DNA of 64,000 bases, from positions 1 to 64,000 of the forward strand of contig NZ_JALKAP010000001.1 in the NCBI RefSeq assembly GCF_023016045.1. The letters run 5' to 3'. The stretch's first letter is position 1, and every line of letters begins with the position of its first letter. Shown here piece after piece: positions 20,692 to 31,197 of this stretch. The translations under genes were made by a program, and so were the position numbers. Source of the DNA: Marinobacter sp. S6332. GTDB taxonomy: Bacteria > Pseudomonadota > Gammaproteobacteria > Pseudomonadales > Oleiphilaceae. The notes beneath the pieces are model-generated. The model saw only the letters and a list, made by a program, of their open reading frames with translations. It was not told where the DNA came from and did not search any database.

Positions 20692-23370
20692 CTATAAAAG
20701 TCCGCGCAGTCGAGCTTCAGTGACTGCCTGAACCCGGTTGGTTACTTTAAGTTCGCTGAAAATCTTCTTCATATGCCATTTGACGGTATCCTCCGTCACA
20801 AGAAGCCGTTCAGCGATCTCTCTGTTGGTCATTCCGTTGCTTACGCATTTCAACAGAGAAATCTGCTTTATCGTGATAGTTGAGTGGGCATTGCCGGGCA
20901 CAGGTGGCACGCTGGAGTCTTCTATTCTGACATCGGGATCCTTCGTAGCTTTAGCTTCAGAGTCGTCTGGCAGATCGTTAAAAAGATCCTGAGCAAGGGG
21001 GCTAAGAGAAAGTAGCGCTTCTTTGATCCAGAGCCGTGTGAAGTGACAGTTCAAATGTTCCGAAAGTAGGTTTGCATCAAGAATCATGCGCTTCGCCGAT
21101 TTTGATGAACCGAGGGCAAACGCTGCCAGGGCCTGACAATAGTGGGCGGCGATCCTGGTTCTAGCGTCTGAAATTGCGCTGGCGCTTTGTAGTGCTTGTT
21201 TGGCATATTTTTCGGCGACACCAAACTGTTTCCCAAGCCGTAGTCTATACATTGAGGTTACCAGGGCCATACGTGCTTGAATGGCCTGGTTTTGATTTGG
21301 CAGGAACGTCAGCTCACATTCATCGGGGAGTATAGGTGGACCCAATTCCTCGTTGTTCAGGAGAGTAAACTCAGCTAACTGAACTTTAGTCAGGATATTT
21401 AGACGAGAGAGCTCTCGCTCGCAGGAGGCTAAGCGGGATTGTTCCAACAAGGCCATGGCTCTATCTCGGAACCCTTGGTGGTACAGAAAACGGCTGTAGG
21501 CCTGTGTACACCCCCACAGAATATCTGTAACGCCATAGTTCAAAGCGAAATCGAACGAAGCCTGTGCAGATTCCTGGGTAACCAGGTGATGGTTCTGTTC
21601 GTGCAGGATTTGTAACTCAAGGGTGCCAAACATTTTATTTAAAAAAGTTTTTGGCACCTGAATCTTTTCTGCTGTTTTATTCGCTTGAAGCAACACACTC
21701 CTTGCTCGGGCGATGTCCCCCTTGAACAGTTCACCCTGAATTTCTGCAGTTTTAAGCCAAATAAAAGCGTAATGTTGATTGGATGACTGGATGGCCACAG
21801 CCGCTCGATGGGACAATCGCTCCAACTCTTCAAAATGGCGTCCACTGGAGGCAATGAATGCCTGGCAAGTAAGTGCTGCGCCTTTGCCAACCATGTTACG
21901 GTCGCCAAAGGCGTCTATCCATTTTTGACAGAGAACCTGACTCTCCAGTAATTTATCCTGTGTAGCTTTGCCTATCGCATTAACCAATTCCCGCCATCCT
22001 TCCTCATCAAGATCGCCCACCCCCCTGGAGCTCGGATGAAGCGAACTAACCAGTATTTCCTCTGCTTGACGAGCTTGTTGGCTGAAATACAAAATCCACG
22101 CGTAACCTATGCTCAAGGCAGCGATTTTTTTTATCGTACGAGCCGGTACTTTTCCAAACCAGGTACGAAGTACTTCGATTTCACCCTGTCTGAGTGCCAC
22201 GTCCAGGATAATGCTGTCACTTACGACGCGAGCCCATCGATGGTCACTGGCTTCCAGAGCTGCATTGATTGAATGGAGGTACTCTCCCCTACGCCAATGC
22301 CAGAACGCGACCCGTTTCAGTACATACGAGCGACGTTCTCGTTGGGTGGTGTTAAATAAACTACGCAAATACTCTCGCAGCACAGGGTGCATATCCATAC
22401 GATCAGCAGAAGTCCCGGTGGGAGCTAAAAGAGCATAATGTTCGTTAAGAAACGTAATTTCCCGGTCGGCCTCTTCTGTCTTATAGACATAGCCATAGCA
22501 TTCAGCGCTGATTACTTCGAGCATCGCTGCATTGCAAAGAAAGGTCCTCGTACTATTGGGTAACGCAGTTAAGAGGTTGTCCCTGAAATACGAGCGAGTT
22601 TCCGGCCAAGTCGCTGCGGGGAGATTTGGGTTTGGGGTTCGGCACATAAGCCTGACAAGTGCTGGCCATCCACCGGTCGCTTTTATGATGTTGCTGGCTT
22701 CGGGGCCACCCATACCCGATAATTCACTAACCTCCTCTTCTGTAAATACAAGTTCATCAGCACCATACGTTACAACACCCGCCATCATAGACAAACGTGG
22801 CAACGCCCCGACGCGACTCGGTGCAATGAAAAATTTCACATTGCTCGGTGTTTCACAGATTAAATCCTCAATCAAATCCGCGGTATGTTTAGCCTCGCCA
22901 ACCCCATCAAGGCAAATTCTTATCGTCTTTTTTGCATTACACAGTGCGTTTCGAAGAACTTCGATGGTGTCGATGTCACTTTTTATCGTGCGCCAGGATT
23001 CAACTCCTTCGAGTTGATATAAAACTAACGCTGCAAACAAACTGCCATTAACGTCACATGAGTCAGGGCACGACCGGGTATTGATATAAACGGCGCTCTC
23101 AAGTTCCAGTTCGCGAGTGTTTGCTGCCAAGGCCACTTGTACAGATTTTCCATAGCCTGGCGGGGCCCGATACAGAACTACCTTTGATTCAGGCGTAGCA
23201 GAAGCGCTCAGGCAATAGCGGTCTAAACACCCTTGAGTAATGAAACACTGACGAGCCCACATCCTTTCAGACATCCTCCGACACCAGTCTTCCAAGCTAT
23301 GGCGGGTCATGACAATCCGATCTCCTGCTTCGTCTCCCCGAAACGCGAGGGCGCTATGGGGTGAAAGCAT
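20692..23370 (-). CDS. alkS: alkane-responsive LuxR/MalT-type activator AlkS
   Basis: An 892-residue STAND-type activator. Walker A APPGYGKS is near residue 70, followed by a nucleotide-binding domain, helical repeats (residues about 350-800) and a C-terminal LuxR helix-turn-helix (SNGMTNREIAERLLVTEDTVKWHMKKIFSEL). Size and domain order match Pseudomonas AlkS, which senses n-alkanes and activates the alkB promoter. It is divergent from alkB with 162 bases between the coding starts. Confidence 0.92.
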   Translation of the reverse strand: MLSPHSALAFRGDEAGDRIVMTRHSLEDWCRRMSERMWARQCFITQGCLDRYCLSASATPESKVVLYRAPPGYGKSVQVALAANTRELELESAVYINTRSCPDSCDVNGSLFAALVLYQLEGVESWRTIKSDIDTIEVLRNALCNAKKTIRICLDGVGEAKHTADLIEDLICETPSNVKFFIAPSRVGALPRLSMMAGVVTYGADELVFTEEEVSELSGMGGPEASNIIKATGGWPALVRLMCRTPNPNLPAATWPETRSYFRDNLLTALPNSTRTFLCNAAMLEVISAECYGYVYKTEEADREITFLNEHYALLAPTGTSADRMDMHPVLREYLRSLFNTTQRERRSYVLKRVAFWHWRRGEYLHSINAALEASDHRWARVVSDSIILDVALRQGEIEVLRTWFGKVPARTIKKIAALSIGYAWILYFSQQARQAEEILVSSLHPSSRGVGDLDEEGWRELVNAIGKATQDKLLESQVLCQKWIDAFGDRNMVGKGAALTCQAFIASSGRHFEELERLSHRAAVAIQSSNQHYAFIWLKTAEIQGELFKGDIARARSVLLQANKTAEKIQVPKTFLNKMFGTLELQILHEQNHHLVTQESAQASFDFALNYGVTDILWGCTQAYSRFLYHQGFRDRAMALLEQSRLASCERELSRLNILTKVQLAEFTLLNNEELGPPILPDECELTFLPNQNQAIQARMALVTSMYRLRLGKQFGVAEKYAKQALQSASAISDARTRIAAHYCQALAAFALGSSKSAKRMILDANLLSEHLNCHFTRLWIKEALLSLSPLAQDLFNDLPDDSEAKATKDPDVRIEDSSVPPVPGNAHSTITIKQISLLKCVSNGMTNREIAERLLVTEDTVKWHMKKIFSELKVTNRVQAVTEARLRGLL

Positions 23371-23392
23371 ATTGATAGATGTCTAGTGCGAA

Positions 23393-23412
23393 AACTACCC
23401 CTTAGAGTAGTT
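23393..23412. promoter_or_regulatory. inverted repeat in alkS-alkB intergenic region
   Basis: AACTAC (23393-23398) and GTAGTT (23407-23412) form a dyad with an eight-base spacer, about 120 bases before the alkB start and 22 before the alkS start. AlkS binds dyads at alk promoters, so this is the natural candidate site. The assignment rests on position. Confidence 0.45.
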
Positions 23413-23532
23413 GTTTGATCTCCGGTTCTGGCCAAACCTGTTCATGCCTACAACTTGTCCGTTCACCTGAGGGACTCGGTGTTCGCACAATGTAGAAAAA
23501 TGATCAAGCTGAAAAACAATAAGGTGATCCTA

Positions 23533-24756
23533 ATGTCAATGTCAGAAAATGTCTTAACAACAGAGTCTCTTCAGAGAGACCCTGATGCCGAAGGTTATGT
23601 GGACAGAAAACGCCACCTGTGGGTCCTTTCTGTGCTGTGGCCAGCGACGCCTCTTATTGGCCTTTATTTGGTATCCCAAACTGGATGGAGCATTTGGTAC
23701 GGATTGGTGTTGATCCTTTGGTATGGCGCAGTTCCCTTGATTGATGCCATGTTTGGAGAGGATTTTTCCAACCCCCCCGAGTCGGCCGTGCCTCGGCTTG
23801 AACAGGATCGTTACTACCGGGTACTGACCTACTTAACTGTTCCTATTCATTATGCGGCCTTGATTGTCAGTGCCTGGTGGGTATCCACGCAACCAATGAA
23901 TGTTTTCGAGTTTCTGGCATTGGCCCTTTCCCTGGGAATCGTGAATGGTCTGGCTCTGAACACAGGCCACGAACTTGGCCATAAAAAAGAAACGTTTGAC
24001 CGTTGGATGGCGAAGCTTGTCCTCGCCGTGGTCGGATATGGTCATTTCTTCATTGAGCACAATAAGGGGCATCACCGTGATGTGGCTACGCCGATGGACC
24101 CGGCGACATCCCGCATGGGTGAGTCCATTTACTCATTCTCACTGCGTGAAATTCCCGGTGCTTTCAAGCGGGCATGGGATTTAGAGGAACAGCGCCTCAG
24201 TCGTTGTGGAAAAAGTGTCTGGAGCCTGGAGAACGAAGTTCTTCAGCCTATGATTTTGACCGCTGTGCTTTATGCGGGATTGCTGGCGTTTTTTGGTCCC
24301 TTAATGCTGATCTTTTTGCCCATTCAAATGGCCTTTGGCTGGTGGCAGCTGACCAGCGCCAACTACATTGAGCATTACGGATTGCTGCGCGAGAAGATGT
24401 CGGATGGACGTTATGAGCGTCAACAACCGCACCACTCATGGAACTCAAACCATATTATGTCGAACCTGATTCTGTTTCATTTGCAACGACATTCCGACCA
24501 TCACGCCCATCCTACAAGGTCCTATCAATCGCTTCGCGACTTCAAAGACCTGCCTTCCTTACCATCGGGATATCCCGGGATGTTCCTGGCCGCAATGTTT
24601 CCCTCATGGTTTCGTTCGATAATGGACCACCGGGTGCTGGATTGGGCTAAAGGAGATCTCGATAAGATTCAGATTCAACCCGGCAAGCGTGAATTCTATG
24701 AGCGTAAATTTGGTGGGACTGATTCTGAATCAGTCGATACCGCCGCGGCTAAATGA
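23533..24756 (+). CDS. alkB: alkane 1-monooxygenase AlkB
   Basis: Integral-membrane di-iron hydroxylase converting n-alkanes to 1-alkanols. The 407-residue product (ATG 23533, with AAGGTG seven bases before) holds the His motifs NTGHELGHK (146, 150), EHNKGHH (176, 180, 181), NYIEHYG (281) and LQRHSDHHA (320, 323, 324), with six hydrophobic helices. It is very close to GPo1 AlkB as I recall it. Trp63 corresponds to GPo1 Trp55, the residue that limits chain length, suggesting a medium-chain range. First gene of alkBGHJKL. Confidence 0.96.
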   Translation: MSMSENVLTTESLQRDPDAEGYVDRKRHLWVLSVLWPATPLIGLYLVSQTGWSIWYGLVLILWYGAVPLIDAMFGEDFSNPPESAVPRLEQDRYYRVLTYLTVPIHYAALIVSAWWVSTQPMNVFEFLALALSLGIVNGLALNTGHELGHKKETFDRWMAKLVLAVVGYGHFFIEHNKGHHRDVATPMDPATSRMGESIYSFSLREIPGAFKRAWDLEEQRLSRCGKSVWSLENEVLQPMILTAVLYAGLLAFFGPLMLIFLPIQMAFGWWQLTSANYIEHYGLLREKMSDGRYERQQPHHSWNSNHIMSNLILFHLQRHSDHHAHPTRSYQSLRDFKDLPSLPSGYPGMFLAAMFPSWFRSIMDHRVLDWAKGDLDKIQIQPGKREFYERKFGGTDSESVDTAAAK

Positions 24757-24893
24757 TCGGCTAATCGGAACTTATATACCTCGTTTACTTTATTTACGTT
24801 GCAGAAAAAGAGCCTCTGACGTGCACCTGAAAGAGGGTGCGCGTCGGGCGCTACCAAAACAAAGACAATAATATCGTTTGAAAGGTGCTCTAA

Positions 24894-25412
24894 ATGGCTA
24901 AGTATCAATGCCCTGATTGTGGTTATGTATACGACGAAGTGGTTGGTGATCCGCACGAAGGCTTTCCTGCAGGAACGACATGGGAAAAAATTCCTGAAGA
25001 CTGGTCCTGTCCAGACTGTGCCGTCAGGGATAAGGTTGACTTCGTTGCGCTTCAAGAAGCGAACCCGGAACTTTCGGTGTCCGCAACCAATACAGCGGTC
25101 CGCCCTGCCAGCCAAGCTAAGACCGAGGGAGCATCGCAGAAAGCAACGGGCGCATCTACTCCTTCAGCTAAAAATAAAACAAAGCCCAAAGCGAAACCCA
25201 AGCCTAACTCTTCAAAATCGCCGAAAGACTCGACTCAAAAAGATACCTATCGGAAGTGGGTCTGCATCACTTGCGGCCATATCTACGATGAAGCTCTCGG
25301 AGATGAAGCCGAAGGCTTCCCTGCCGGCACTCGTTTTGAAGATATTCCAGACGATTGGTGCTGTCCGGACTGTGGTGCCACAAAAGAGGACTATGTCCTC
25401 TATGAAGACTAG
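24894..25412 (+). CDS. alkG: two-domain rubredoxin AlkG
   Basis: Electron carrier between AlkT and AlkB. The 172-residue product has two rubredoxin domains: YQCPDCGYVYDE with WSCPDCA (residues 4-42), and WVCITCGHIYDE with WCCPDCGA (residues about 121-164). They are joined by a Lys/Ser/Pro-rich linker of about 70 residues. The second domain is the one known to serve AlkB in GPo1. The single-domain alkF that precedes alkG in GPo1 is absent; 137 non-coding bases lie there instead. Confidence 0.95.
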   Translation: MAKYQCPDCGYVYDEVVGDPHEGFPAGTTWEKIPEDWSCPDCAVRDKVDFVALQEANPELSVSATNTAVRPASQAKTEGASQKATGASTPSAKNKTKPKAKPKPNSSKSPKDSTQKDTYRKWVCITCGHIYDEALGDEAEGFPAGTRFEDIPDDWCCPDCGATKEDYVLYED

Positions 25413-25463
25413 TAATCCGATGGAAAATAACAACAGTCTCGTTCGGCAAGAGGTGATTTTATA

Positions 25464-26918
25464 ATGCAGATTGCTAGTCTGGCGAAGGTTGGGCTGCCCA
25501 ATGTGTCAACCAGCGATACGATTGATTCAACGTTCGCGGCCCTACAGCGGGCACAACTTGCGCGTCGCGGAAGTTTTACCTTGGAGGCTCGAATAGCGCA
25601 GCTCGACCAGCTGCGGGATTCAATTAAACGCTACGAATCAAACATCATTGCGGCTTGCGCGGCGGACTTTCGAAAACCCGCTCCAGAAGTCAAATTAACT
25701 GAACTCCTGCCGGTGCTTCAGGAAATTCGACACACTAAAAAACACTTGCGTAAATGGATGCGTCCGAAGCGAGTGGCTGCATCCGTTGGTGTTCTGGGCA
25801 CGAAATCTTATGTTCGGCCAGAACCAAAGGGAGTGTGCCTGATTATTGCACCGTGGAATTATCCGCTCAATCTTGCGCTCGGACCTCTCGTCTCAGCGTT
25901 GGCTGCAGGGAACGGAGCCATCATTAAACCCTCGGAAATGACACCACATACCTCAAAGGTGATTGCCAACATTGTCGCCGAAACCTTCCCTCCCGATCTG
26001 GTTTCCGTGATTGAGGGTGATGCCGCGGTAGCGCAGAAACTGTTGGCCTTACCCTTCGACCACATATTCTTCACGGGCAGTCCTGCGGTAGGCAAGGTGG
26101 TCATGGAGGCTGCCGCCAAGAACCTTTCCTCAGTGACACTGGAATTGGGGGGTAAGTCCCCGACCATTGTTGGCCCAGATGCCAACATAAAGAGGGCTGC
26201 GAGAAACATTGTCTGGGGTAAGTTTGCCAATAATGGACAGACCTGTATCGCCCCAGATCATGTTTTTGTGCACGTTAATATCGCAGATCAATTCAATGAA
26301 GCACTTAAAACGGAAATTGGGCGAGTCTATGGAAAAACACCAGAAGCCCAGAAATCGACCGCCGACTATTGCCGGATTGTAAATCGACGTCATTTCCAGC
26401 GAGTTTCAAACCTGATAGATGATGCCAAAAACAAAGGTGCAAGAGTCTTTGAAGGCGGTGTTACAGATGCTGAAGAGAATTTTATTGCTCCGACGTTGAT
26501 TTCAAATGTATCGAGCGACATGGATATTTCACGTGAGGAGTTATTCGGCCCGATCTTACCCGTTATTGAATTCGACGATATTGATCTGGTTATCAAGAAA
26601 ATCAACGATAACCCTAAACCGCTTGCGCTTTACATATTCGACAAAAACGAGGCTTTTGCCACGGATATTATCGAGCGAACGAGCTCCGGCGCTGTAGGAG
26701 TCAACCTTACAGTTGTGCATTTTCTACATCCGGGCCTGCCGTTTGGTGGAGTTAATAATTCCGGGATAGGGGCGGCACACGGTGAATACGGTTTCCGCGC
26801 TTTTTCGCATGAAAAGGCGTTGATGGAGGATAAACATTCTCTTATGCATCTTCTTTTTCCACCCTATACAGCCTGGGTCCGGCGTCTTATAGAGGCTGCT
26901 GTTCGTATTCTGGGCTGA
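25464..26918 (+). CDS. alkH: aldehyde dehydrogenase AlkH
   Basis: Oxidises fatty aldehydes to acids with NAD(P). The 484-residue class-3-like ALDH shows [38 protein letters not shown] (general base Glu) and [14 protein letters not shown] (catalytic Cys). A hydrophobic C-terminus ([23 protein letters not shown]) could anchor it to the membrane, as in fatty aldehyde dehydrogenases. AGAGGTGA precedes the ATG. Third gene of the alk operon. Confidence 0.93.
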   Translation: MQIASLAKVGLPNVSTSDTIDSTFAALQRAQLARRGSFTLEARIAQLDQLRDSIKRYESNIIAACAADFRKPAPEVKLTELLPVLQEIRHTKKHLRKWMRPKRVAASVGVLGTKSYVRPEPKGVCLIIAPWNYPLNLALGPLVSALAAGNGAIIKPSEMTPHTSKVIANIVAETFPPDLVSVIEGDAAVAQKLLALPFDHIFFTGSPAVGKVVMEAAAKNLSSVTLELGGKSPTIVGPDANIKRAARNIVWGKFANNGQTCIAPDHVFVHVNIADQFNEALKTEIGRVYGKTPEAQKSTADYCRIVNRRHFQRVSNLIDDAKNKGARVFEGGVTDAEENFIAPTLISNVSSDMDISREELFGPILPVIEFDDIDLVIKKINDNPKPLALYIFDKNEAFATDIIERTSSGAVGVNLTVVHFLHPGLPFGGVNNSGIGAAHGEYGFRAFSHEKALMEDKHSLMHLLFPPYTAWVRRLIEAAVRILG

Positions 26919-26945
26919 GTATAATCAAATAATAAGAGAGTTATT

Positions 26946-28544
26946 ATGTACGATTACATTATTGTCGGTGCGGGATCGGCGGGCTGTGTATTGGCCAATC
27001 GGCTTACGGCGGACTCTTCAAAGCGAGTAGCGTTGCTAGAAGCGGGCCCAAAGGATAAAAATCCACTCATACATATGCCTATAGGTATAGCACTCCTTTC
27101 CAATAGTAAAAAGCTGAATTGGGCTCTTGAAACCGAACCTCAAGAACATCTGAAGGAGCGCCGCCTGTTTTGGCCTCGTGGGAAAACACTTGGCGGGTCC
27201 TCTTCTATCAACGCCATGGTCTATATCAGAGGTCACAAAGCCGATTATGACCACTGGGGTCAAGTTGCCGGGACCGACCTCTGGGGATGGGATCGCGCTT
27301 TAAAATTGTTTCGTCGACTGGAAGATAATAAACGTTTTGGCGCAGATTCTTACCATGGGGAGGGCGGTGAGCTCACCGTAAGTGAACTCAAATCAGTCAA
27401 TCCGTTGAGTCGAGATTTTGTTCGAGCGGCACCTCATGTAGAGCTCCCGATAAACACGGACTTTAATGGAGAGACGCAAGAGGGATTGGGACTCTACCAG
27501 GTGACACAAAAAAATGGTCGCCGTTGGAGTTCAGCGCAGGCATTTCTGCGTGTCGCGGAGAACCGGCCTAATCTTGATGTGCTAACGGACGCGCGGGTAA
27601 CCCGGGTGGTAATGGACGGTAAGCGGGCAGTCGGCGTGACACTGAACCAGGGGGGCGAATATCGCCAGCTTAGACTCAATAACGGCGGTGAAGTCATATT
27701 GTCTGGTGGTGCGGTTAATTCACCACAACTACTTATGCTTTCGGGAATCGGTGATAGCGAAGAGCTTGGAAAACACGGGATCCCCCTTGTGCATCATCTT
27801 CCTGAGGTCGGCCAGAATCTGGTTGATCATTTGGATATTACGATCATGCACGCGGCAAACTCACGTTTGCCCATTGGCGTTGCTCCCAGTTTCCTGTTTC
27901 GGGGCGTGAGCGCATTATTCTCATATATCTTTGCGCGACGTGGATTTCTTACCAGTAATGTTGCCGAGTCCGGAGGCTTTGTTAAATCCGAGCGCTCGTG
28001 CGAACGGCCAAATGTGCAATTCCACTTTTTGCCAACTTACCTGAAGGATCATGGACGAAAAGTGATGGCCGGGTATGGGTACACCTTGCATATTTGCGAT
28101 CTAATGCCCAGAAGCCGCGGTTTTATTGGTCTCAAAAGCCCTGACCCATTGGCCGACCCGTTGATTCAACCCAATTATCTCAGTAACCCCGAAGACATCA
28201 AAACAATGATCTCGGCCGTTAAATTTGGACGACGGATACTCGGGGCACCAACAATGGCTTTACATAGTAAACGAGAAATTAAGCCCGGAAACTCGGTGTC
28301 TTCGGACAGTCAGATTGCGGACTTTATCCGGGAAAATGCAGAGACTATTTACCACCCCGTTGGCACTTGTCGTATGGGCGCGGATCCGGATTCAGTCGTT
28401 GATCCGGAATTAAAAGTCAGAGGGATTGAAGGGCTAAGAGTTGTCGATGCCTCGATAATGCCCAGTTTGGTTGCCGGTAACACCAACGCACCCACCATGA
28501 TGATTGCCGAAAATGCAGCCGACATCCTCTTGGGAAATGTTTAG
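26946..28544 (+). CDS. alkJ: GMC-family alcohol dehydrogenase AlkJ
   Basis: FAD-dependent, membrane-associated oxidation of alkanols to aldehydes, probably passing electrons to the quinone pool. The 532-residue product has the FAD motif [17 protein letters not shown] at the start, GMC signature 1 ([18 protein letters not shown]), signature 2 ([16 protein letters not shown]) and the C-terminal HPVGTCRMG active-site His. It follows alkH by 27 bases. Confidence 0.94.
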   Translation: MYDYIIVGAGSAGCVLANRLTADSSKRVALLEAGPKDKNPLIHMPIGIALLSNSKKLNWALETEPQEHLKERRLFWPRGKTLGGSSSINAMVYIRGHKADYDHWGQVAGTDLWGWDRALKLFRRLEDNKRFGADSYHGEGGELTVSELKSVNPLSRDFVRAAPHVELPINTDFNGETQEGLGLYQVTQKNGRRWSSAQAFLRVAENRPNLDVLTDARVTRVVMDGKRAVGVTLNQGGEYRQLRLNNGGEVILSGGAVNSPQLLMLSGIGDSEELGKHGIPLVHHLPEVGQNLVDHLDITIMHAANSRLPIGVAPSFLFRGVSALFSYIFARRGFLTSNVAESGGFVKSERSCERPNVQFHFLPTYLKDHGRKVMAGYGYTLHICDLMPRSRGFIGLKSPDPLADPLIQPNYLSNPEDIKTMISAVKFGRRILGAPTMALHSKREIKPGNSVSSDSQIADFIRENAETIYHPVGTCRMGADPDSVVDPELKVRGIEGLRVVDASIMPSLVAGNTNAPTMMIAENAADILLGNV

Positions 28545-28632
28545 GTTCAAACCCGGATTATGCCTTCTACATTGGACCTTAATGACGCCAGATACTCGCG
28601 TCAACCAACTACAAAAACGACAGGAGATAAAC

Positions 28633-30267
28633 GTGCTTGGCCAAATGATGAACATGGAGCTCACCGTGAATTCCTTGATCGACCATGCTGCTCGCTACCA
28701 TGGAGACGCTGAGATTGTGTCGATAGGAACGGATGGAAATCCCAGTCGATCTGACTGGGCAACTGTTTCGGAGCGGTCGCGACAACTTGCGTCAGCGCTT
28801 CGAACGGCAGGCTATGTCCAGGGGGATCGGTGCGCGACCATTTGTTGGAATAACGTGGGGCACCTGGAATGTTACCTTGGCATCTCTGGTGGCGGGATGG
28901 TGTGTCACACCATTAACCCGCGACTGTTTCCAGAACAACTCGTTTACGTTATCAACAATGCTCAAGACAAAGTCATATTCTTTGACAAAACGTTCCTTAC
29001 CATTGTTTCAAATATCCGAGACCGACTGGAGACGGTTGAGAAATTTGTATTGATGTCCGAACCGGACGAAGAAATTGCAGCGCAATTTCCAGGCTTGTTG
29101 TTTTATGAAGAGTTTCTCCAGCGAGGAACGCCTAACGCGAATTGGCCTGAAATCGCCGAAAACCAGGCCTCAAGCCTCTGCTATACATCGGGCACCACCG
29201 GAAATCCCAAAGGGGTGCTCTATTCACACCGCTCCACCGTTCTGCACGCGCTGGTAGCTGCTCAACCCGACGCACTGAATTTATCGGCACGGGACGTGGT
29301 GATGCCGGTTGTTCCTATGTTTCACGTAAATGCGTGGGGGGTACCCTACATTACGGCGATGGTTGGAGCCAAACTGGTGTTGCCTGGTCCTGGCCTGGAT
29401 GGGCAAAGTTTGGTCAAGCTGATCGATTCAGAAAGCGTAACGATTGCGCTGGGTGTGCCTACGATTTGGCAGGGACTTCTCTCGGCTTTGGACGAGCTTG
29501 GCTCCTCGGCACAGTCGCTTAAACGGACGGTGATAGGGGGTAGCGCTTGTCCGCCCTCAATGATGTCGGAGTTTCGTGGTAAGTATGGCGTAGAAGTTGT
29601 CCATGCATGGGGAATGACAGAAACATCACCGATCGGGACCGTCAACGCACTGCTGTCGAAACACAATACTCTTTCGGAGGAAGGAAGAAACAAAATCCGT
29701 GAAAGCCAGGGACGGCCTCCCTACGGGGTGCAGCTCAAAATTGTAGGAGAAGACGGTCATCAACTGCCCGAAGATGGCATTGCTCAGGGAAATCTCCGCA
29801 TCCGTGGTCATTGGGTGGTAGCCGATTACTTCGGTGTTGAACCAAATCAGACTCTTGAGGAAGACGGTTGGTTCGAGACAGGTGATGTTGCTTCGATCAA
29901 TGATGATGGATTTATGACAATACGTGACCGCTCAAAAGATATTATTAAATCTGGTGGTGAATGGATATCTACAGTCGAATTGGAGGGAATCGCAATGGGC
30001 CATTCTGCCATCAATGAAGCTGCCGTAGTGGCGGCCTCCCATGATAAATGGGACGAACGACCGATCCTGTTGGCAGTAAAAATACCCGACGCAAATATTA
30101 CTGAGGAGGAACTTCTTGCTCATTATCAGGGGAAAGTCGCCAAGTGGCAGATCCCGGATCGCGCGATCTTTGTGGAAGGATTGCCACGCAATGCCACTGG
30201 GAAAGTATTAAAAAACAAGCTGCGTTCTGAGTATGGGGAAGTATTAGTCAGTAAACCGGCAAGCTAG
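28633..30267 (+). CDS. alkK: medium-chain acyl-CoA synthetase AlkK
   Basis: Activates the fatty acid product to acyl-CoA for beta-oxidation. The 544-residue AMP-binding enzyme carries YTSGTTGNPKGVLYSHRS (P-loop-like A3), AWGMTETSP (A5), WFETGDVA (A7) and NATGKVLKN (A10 Lys). I chose GTG 28633 because AGGAG lies upstream and the N-terminus MLGQMMNMEL matches known AlkK; a longer frame overlaps alkJ. Confidence 0.93.
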   Translation: MLGQMMNMELTVNSLIDHAARYHGDAEIVSIGTDGNPSRSDWATVSERSRQLASALRTAGYVQGDRCATICWNNVGHLECYLGISGGGMVCHTINPRLFPEQLVYVINNAQDKVIFFDKTFLTIVSNIRDRLETVEKFVLMSEPDEEIAAQFPGLLFYEEFLQRGTPNANWPEIAENQASSLCYTSGTTGNPKGVLYSHRSTVLHALVAAQPDALNLSARDVVMPVVPMFHVNAWGVPYITAMVGAKLVLPGPGLDGQSLVKLIDSESVTIALGVPTIWQGLLSALDELGSSAQSLKRTVIGGSACPPSMMSEFRGKYGVEVVHAWGMTETSPIGTVNALLSKHNTLSEEGRNKIRESQGRPPYGVQLKIVGEDGHQLPEDGIAQGNLRIRGHWVVADYFGVEPNQTLEEDGWFETGDVASINDDGFMTIRDRSKDIIKSGGEWISTVELEGIAMGHSAINEAAVVAASHDKWDERPILLAVKIPDANITEEELLAHYQGKVAKWQIPDRAIFVEGLPRNATGKVLKNKLRSEYGEVLVSKPAS

Positions 30268-30352
30268 CATCAATGAGTGACATTTGTGTTACGAAAAATT
30301 GCAGTTTTACCTAAAGCCAATTTGTTTTAATACCAAAAAGGATAATAAAAAA

Positions 30353-31024
30353 ATGAAACCTAAAATAATTAGTAAAGTCTCGTTAGTGGCGTTCCTTTTA
30401 CTTTCACTTGCTGCGAGCCTGGCCAACGCTCAATCTGAGCCGGTTTACAGTAGAGGCGACTGGGTGGTTGGGCTGAATGCCACTAGAGTTCTAACCGATG
30501 AAGATTTGCGATCAGCCTCTGCGGGGGGTGCCCCCGTTCCAAATTCCAACCTGTCTATTAACAACGATACGACCATATCATTCGACGTGTCGTATTTTCT
30601 GAGTAATCAGCTGGCATTCAACATTTTTGGCGGCATTCCCGCTAGTGCGGACCTCCAGGGCGAAGAGTCTCTCTCCGGTCTTTTTCTTGGTCAAACAGAT
30701 TATGGTCCGGTAATTCTTTCGCTTCAGTATCATGTCTTGACGGGTAGCAACTTCTCTCCGTACTTTGGAGCGGGTGTAGGACGGATTCTCTTTTTAGATG
30801 AAAAGGATCGCGCACTAACCGACTTCGACGTCGAAGATACATGGGCCCCTGCGGTTCAGGCTGGTTTTCGCTGGAAGATACACAATAACTGGTCGGCAAA
30901 TTTTGACGTTAGATATGCACCCTTCAAGGCGGATATCACCGGTAACCTGGGCCCGGCCCCTGTTCAGGCAGAAGTGGAAGTGGACCCCACTATCGTGAGC
31001 ATCGGAGTCGCATATCGCTTTTAA
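30353..31024 (+). CDS. alkL: outer-membrane alkane porin AlkL (OmpW family)
   Basis: A 223-residue beta-barrel with a signal peptide (MKPKIISKVSLVAFLLLSLAASLANA) and OmpW features such as YFLSNQLAFNIFGGIPA and a terminal aromatic YRF. AlkL eases entry of longer alkanes across the outer membrane. The ATG at 30353 is preceded by AAAAAGGA; in-frame codons upstream lack a ribosome site. Last gene of alkBGHJKL; alkN is not present. Confidence 0.92.
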   Translation: MKPKIISKVSLVAFLLLSLAASLANAQSEPVYSRGDWVVGLNATRVLTDEDLRSASAGGAPVPNSNLSINNDTTISFDVSYFLSNQLAFNIFGGIPASADLQGEESLSGLFLGQTDYGPVILSLQYHVLTGSNFSPYFGAGVGRILFLDEKDRALTDFDVEDTWAPAVQAGFRWKIHNNWSANFDVRYAPFKADITGNLGPAPVQAEVEVDPTIVSIGVAYRF

Positions 31025-31110
31025 ATGCCAAGTATACCAACCGTCTGCATTTGCTGGTCGCTTTCAGCAACCTGCTGATTGATAAAAAACCTGCAGCGTA
31101 AGACCAATGC

Positions 31111-31143
31111 GCCCCTTTTCCGCCAAGATTGCGGAAAAGGGGC
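31111..31143 (+). terminator. strong hairpin after alkL
   Basis: GCCCCTTTTCCGC (31111-31123) and GCGGAAAAGGGGC (31131-31143) form a perfect 13-bp stem with a seven-base loop. The tract after it is AAAAA rather than T-rich, so it is not a standard Rho-independent signal on the plus strand. It may stabilise the alk transcript end. Confidence 0.5.
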
Positions 31144-31197
31144 AAAAACCAGCGGTTATTCAGATCTTCCTTAGGTATATAGCCCCAGCCTTATACA

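Noticed and set aside
31111..31143. Canonical Rho-independent terminator for alkL
   Set aside because: The stem is excellent but an A-run rather than a T-run follows, so it is listed as a hairpin with modest confidence.
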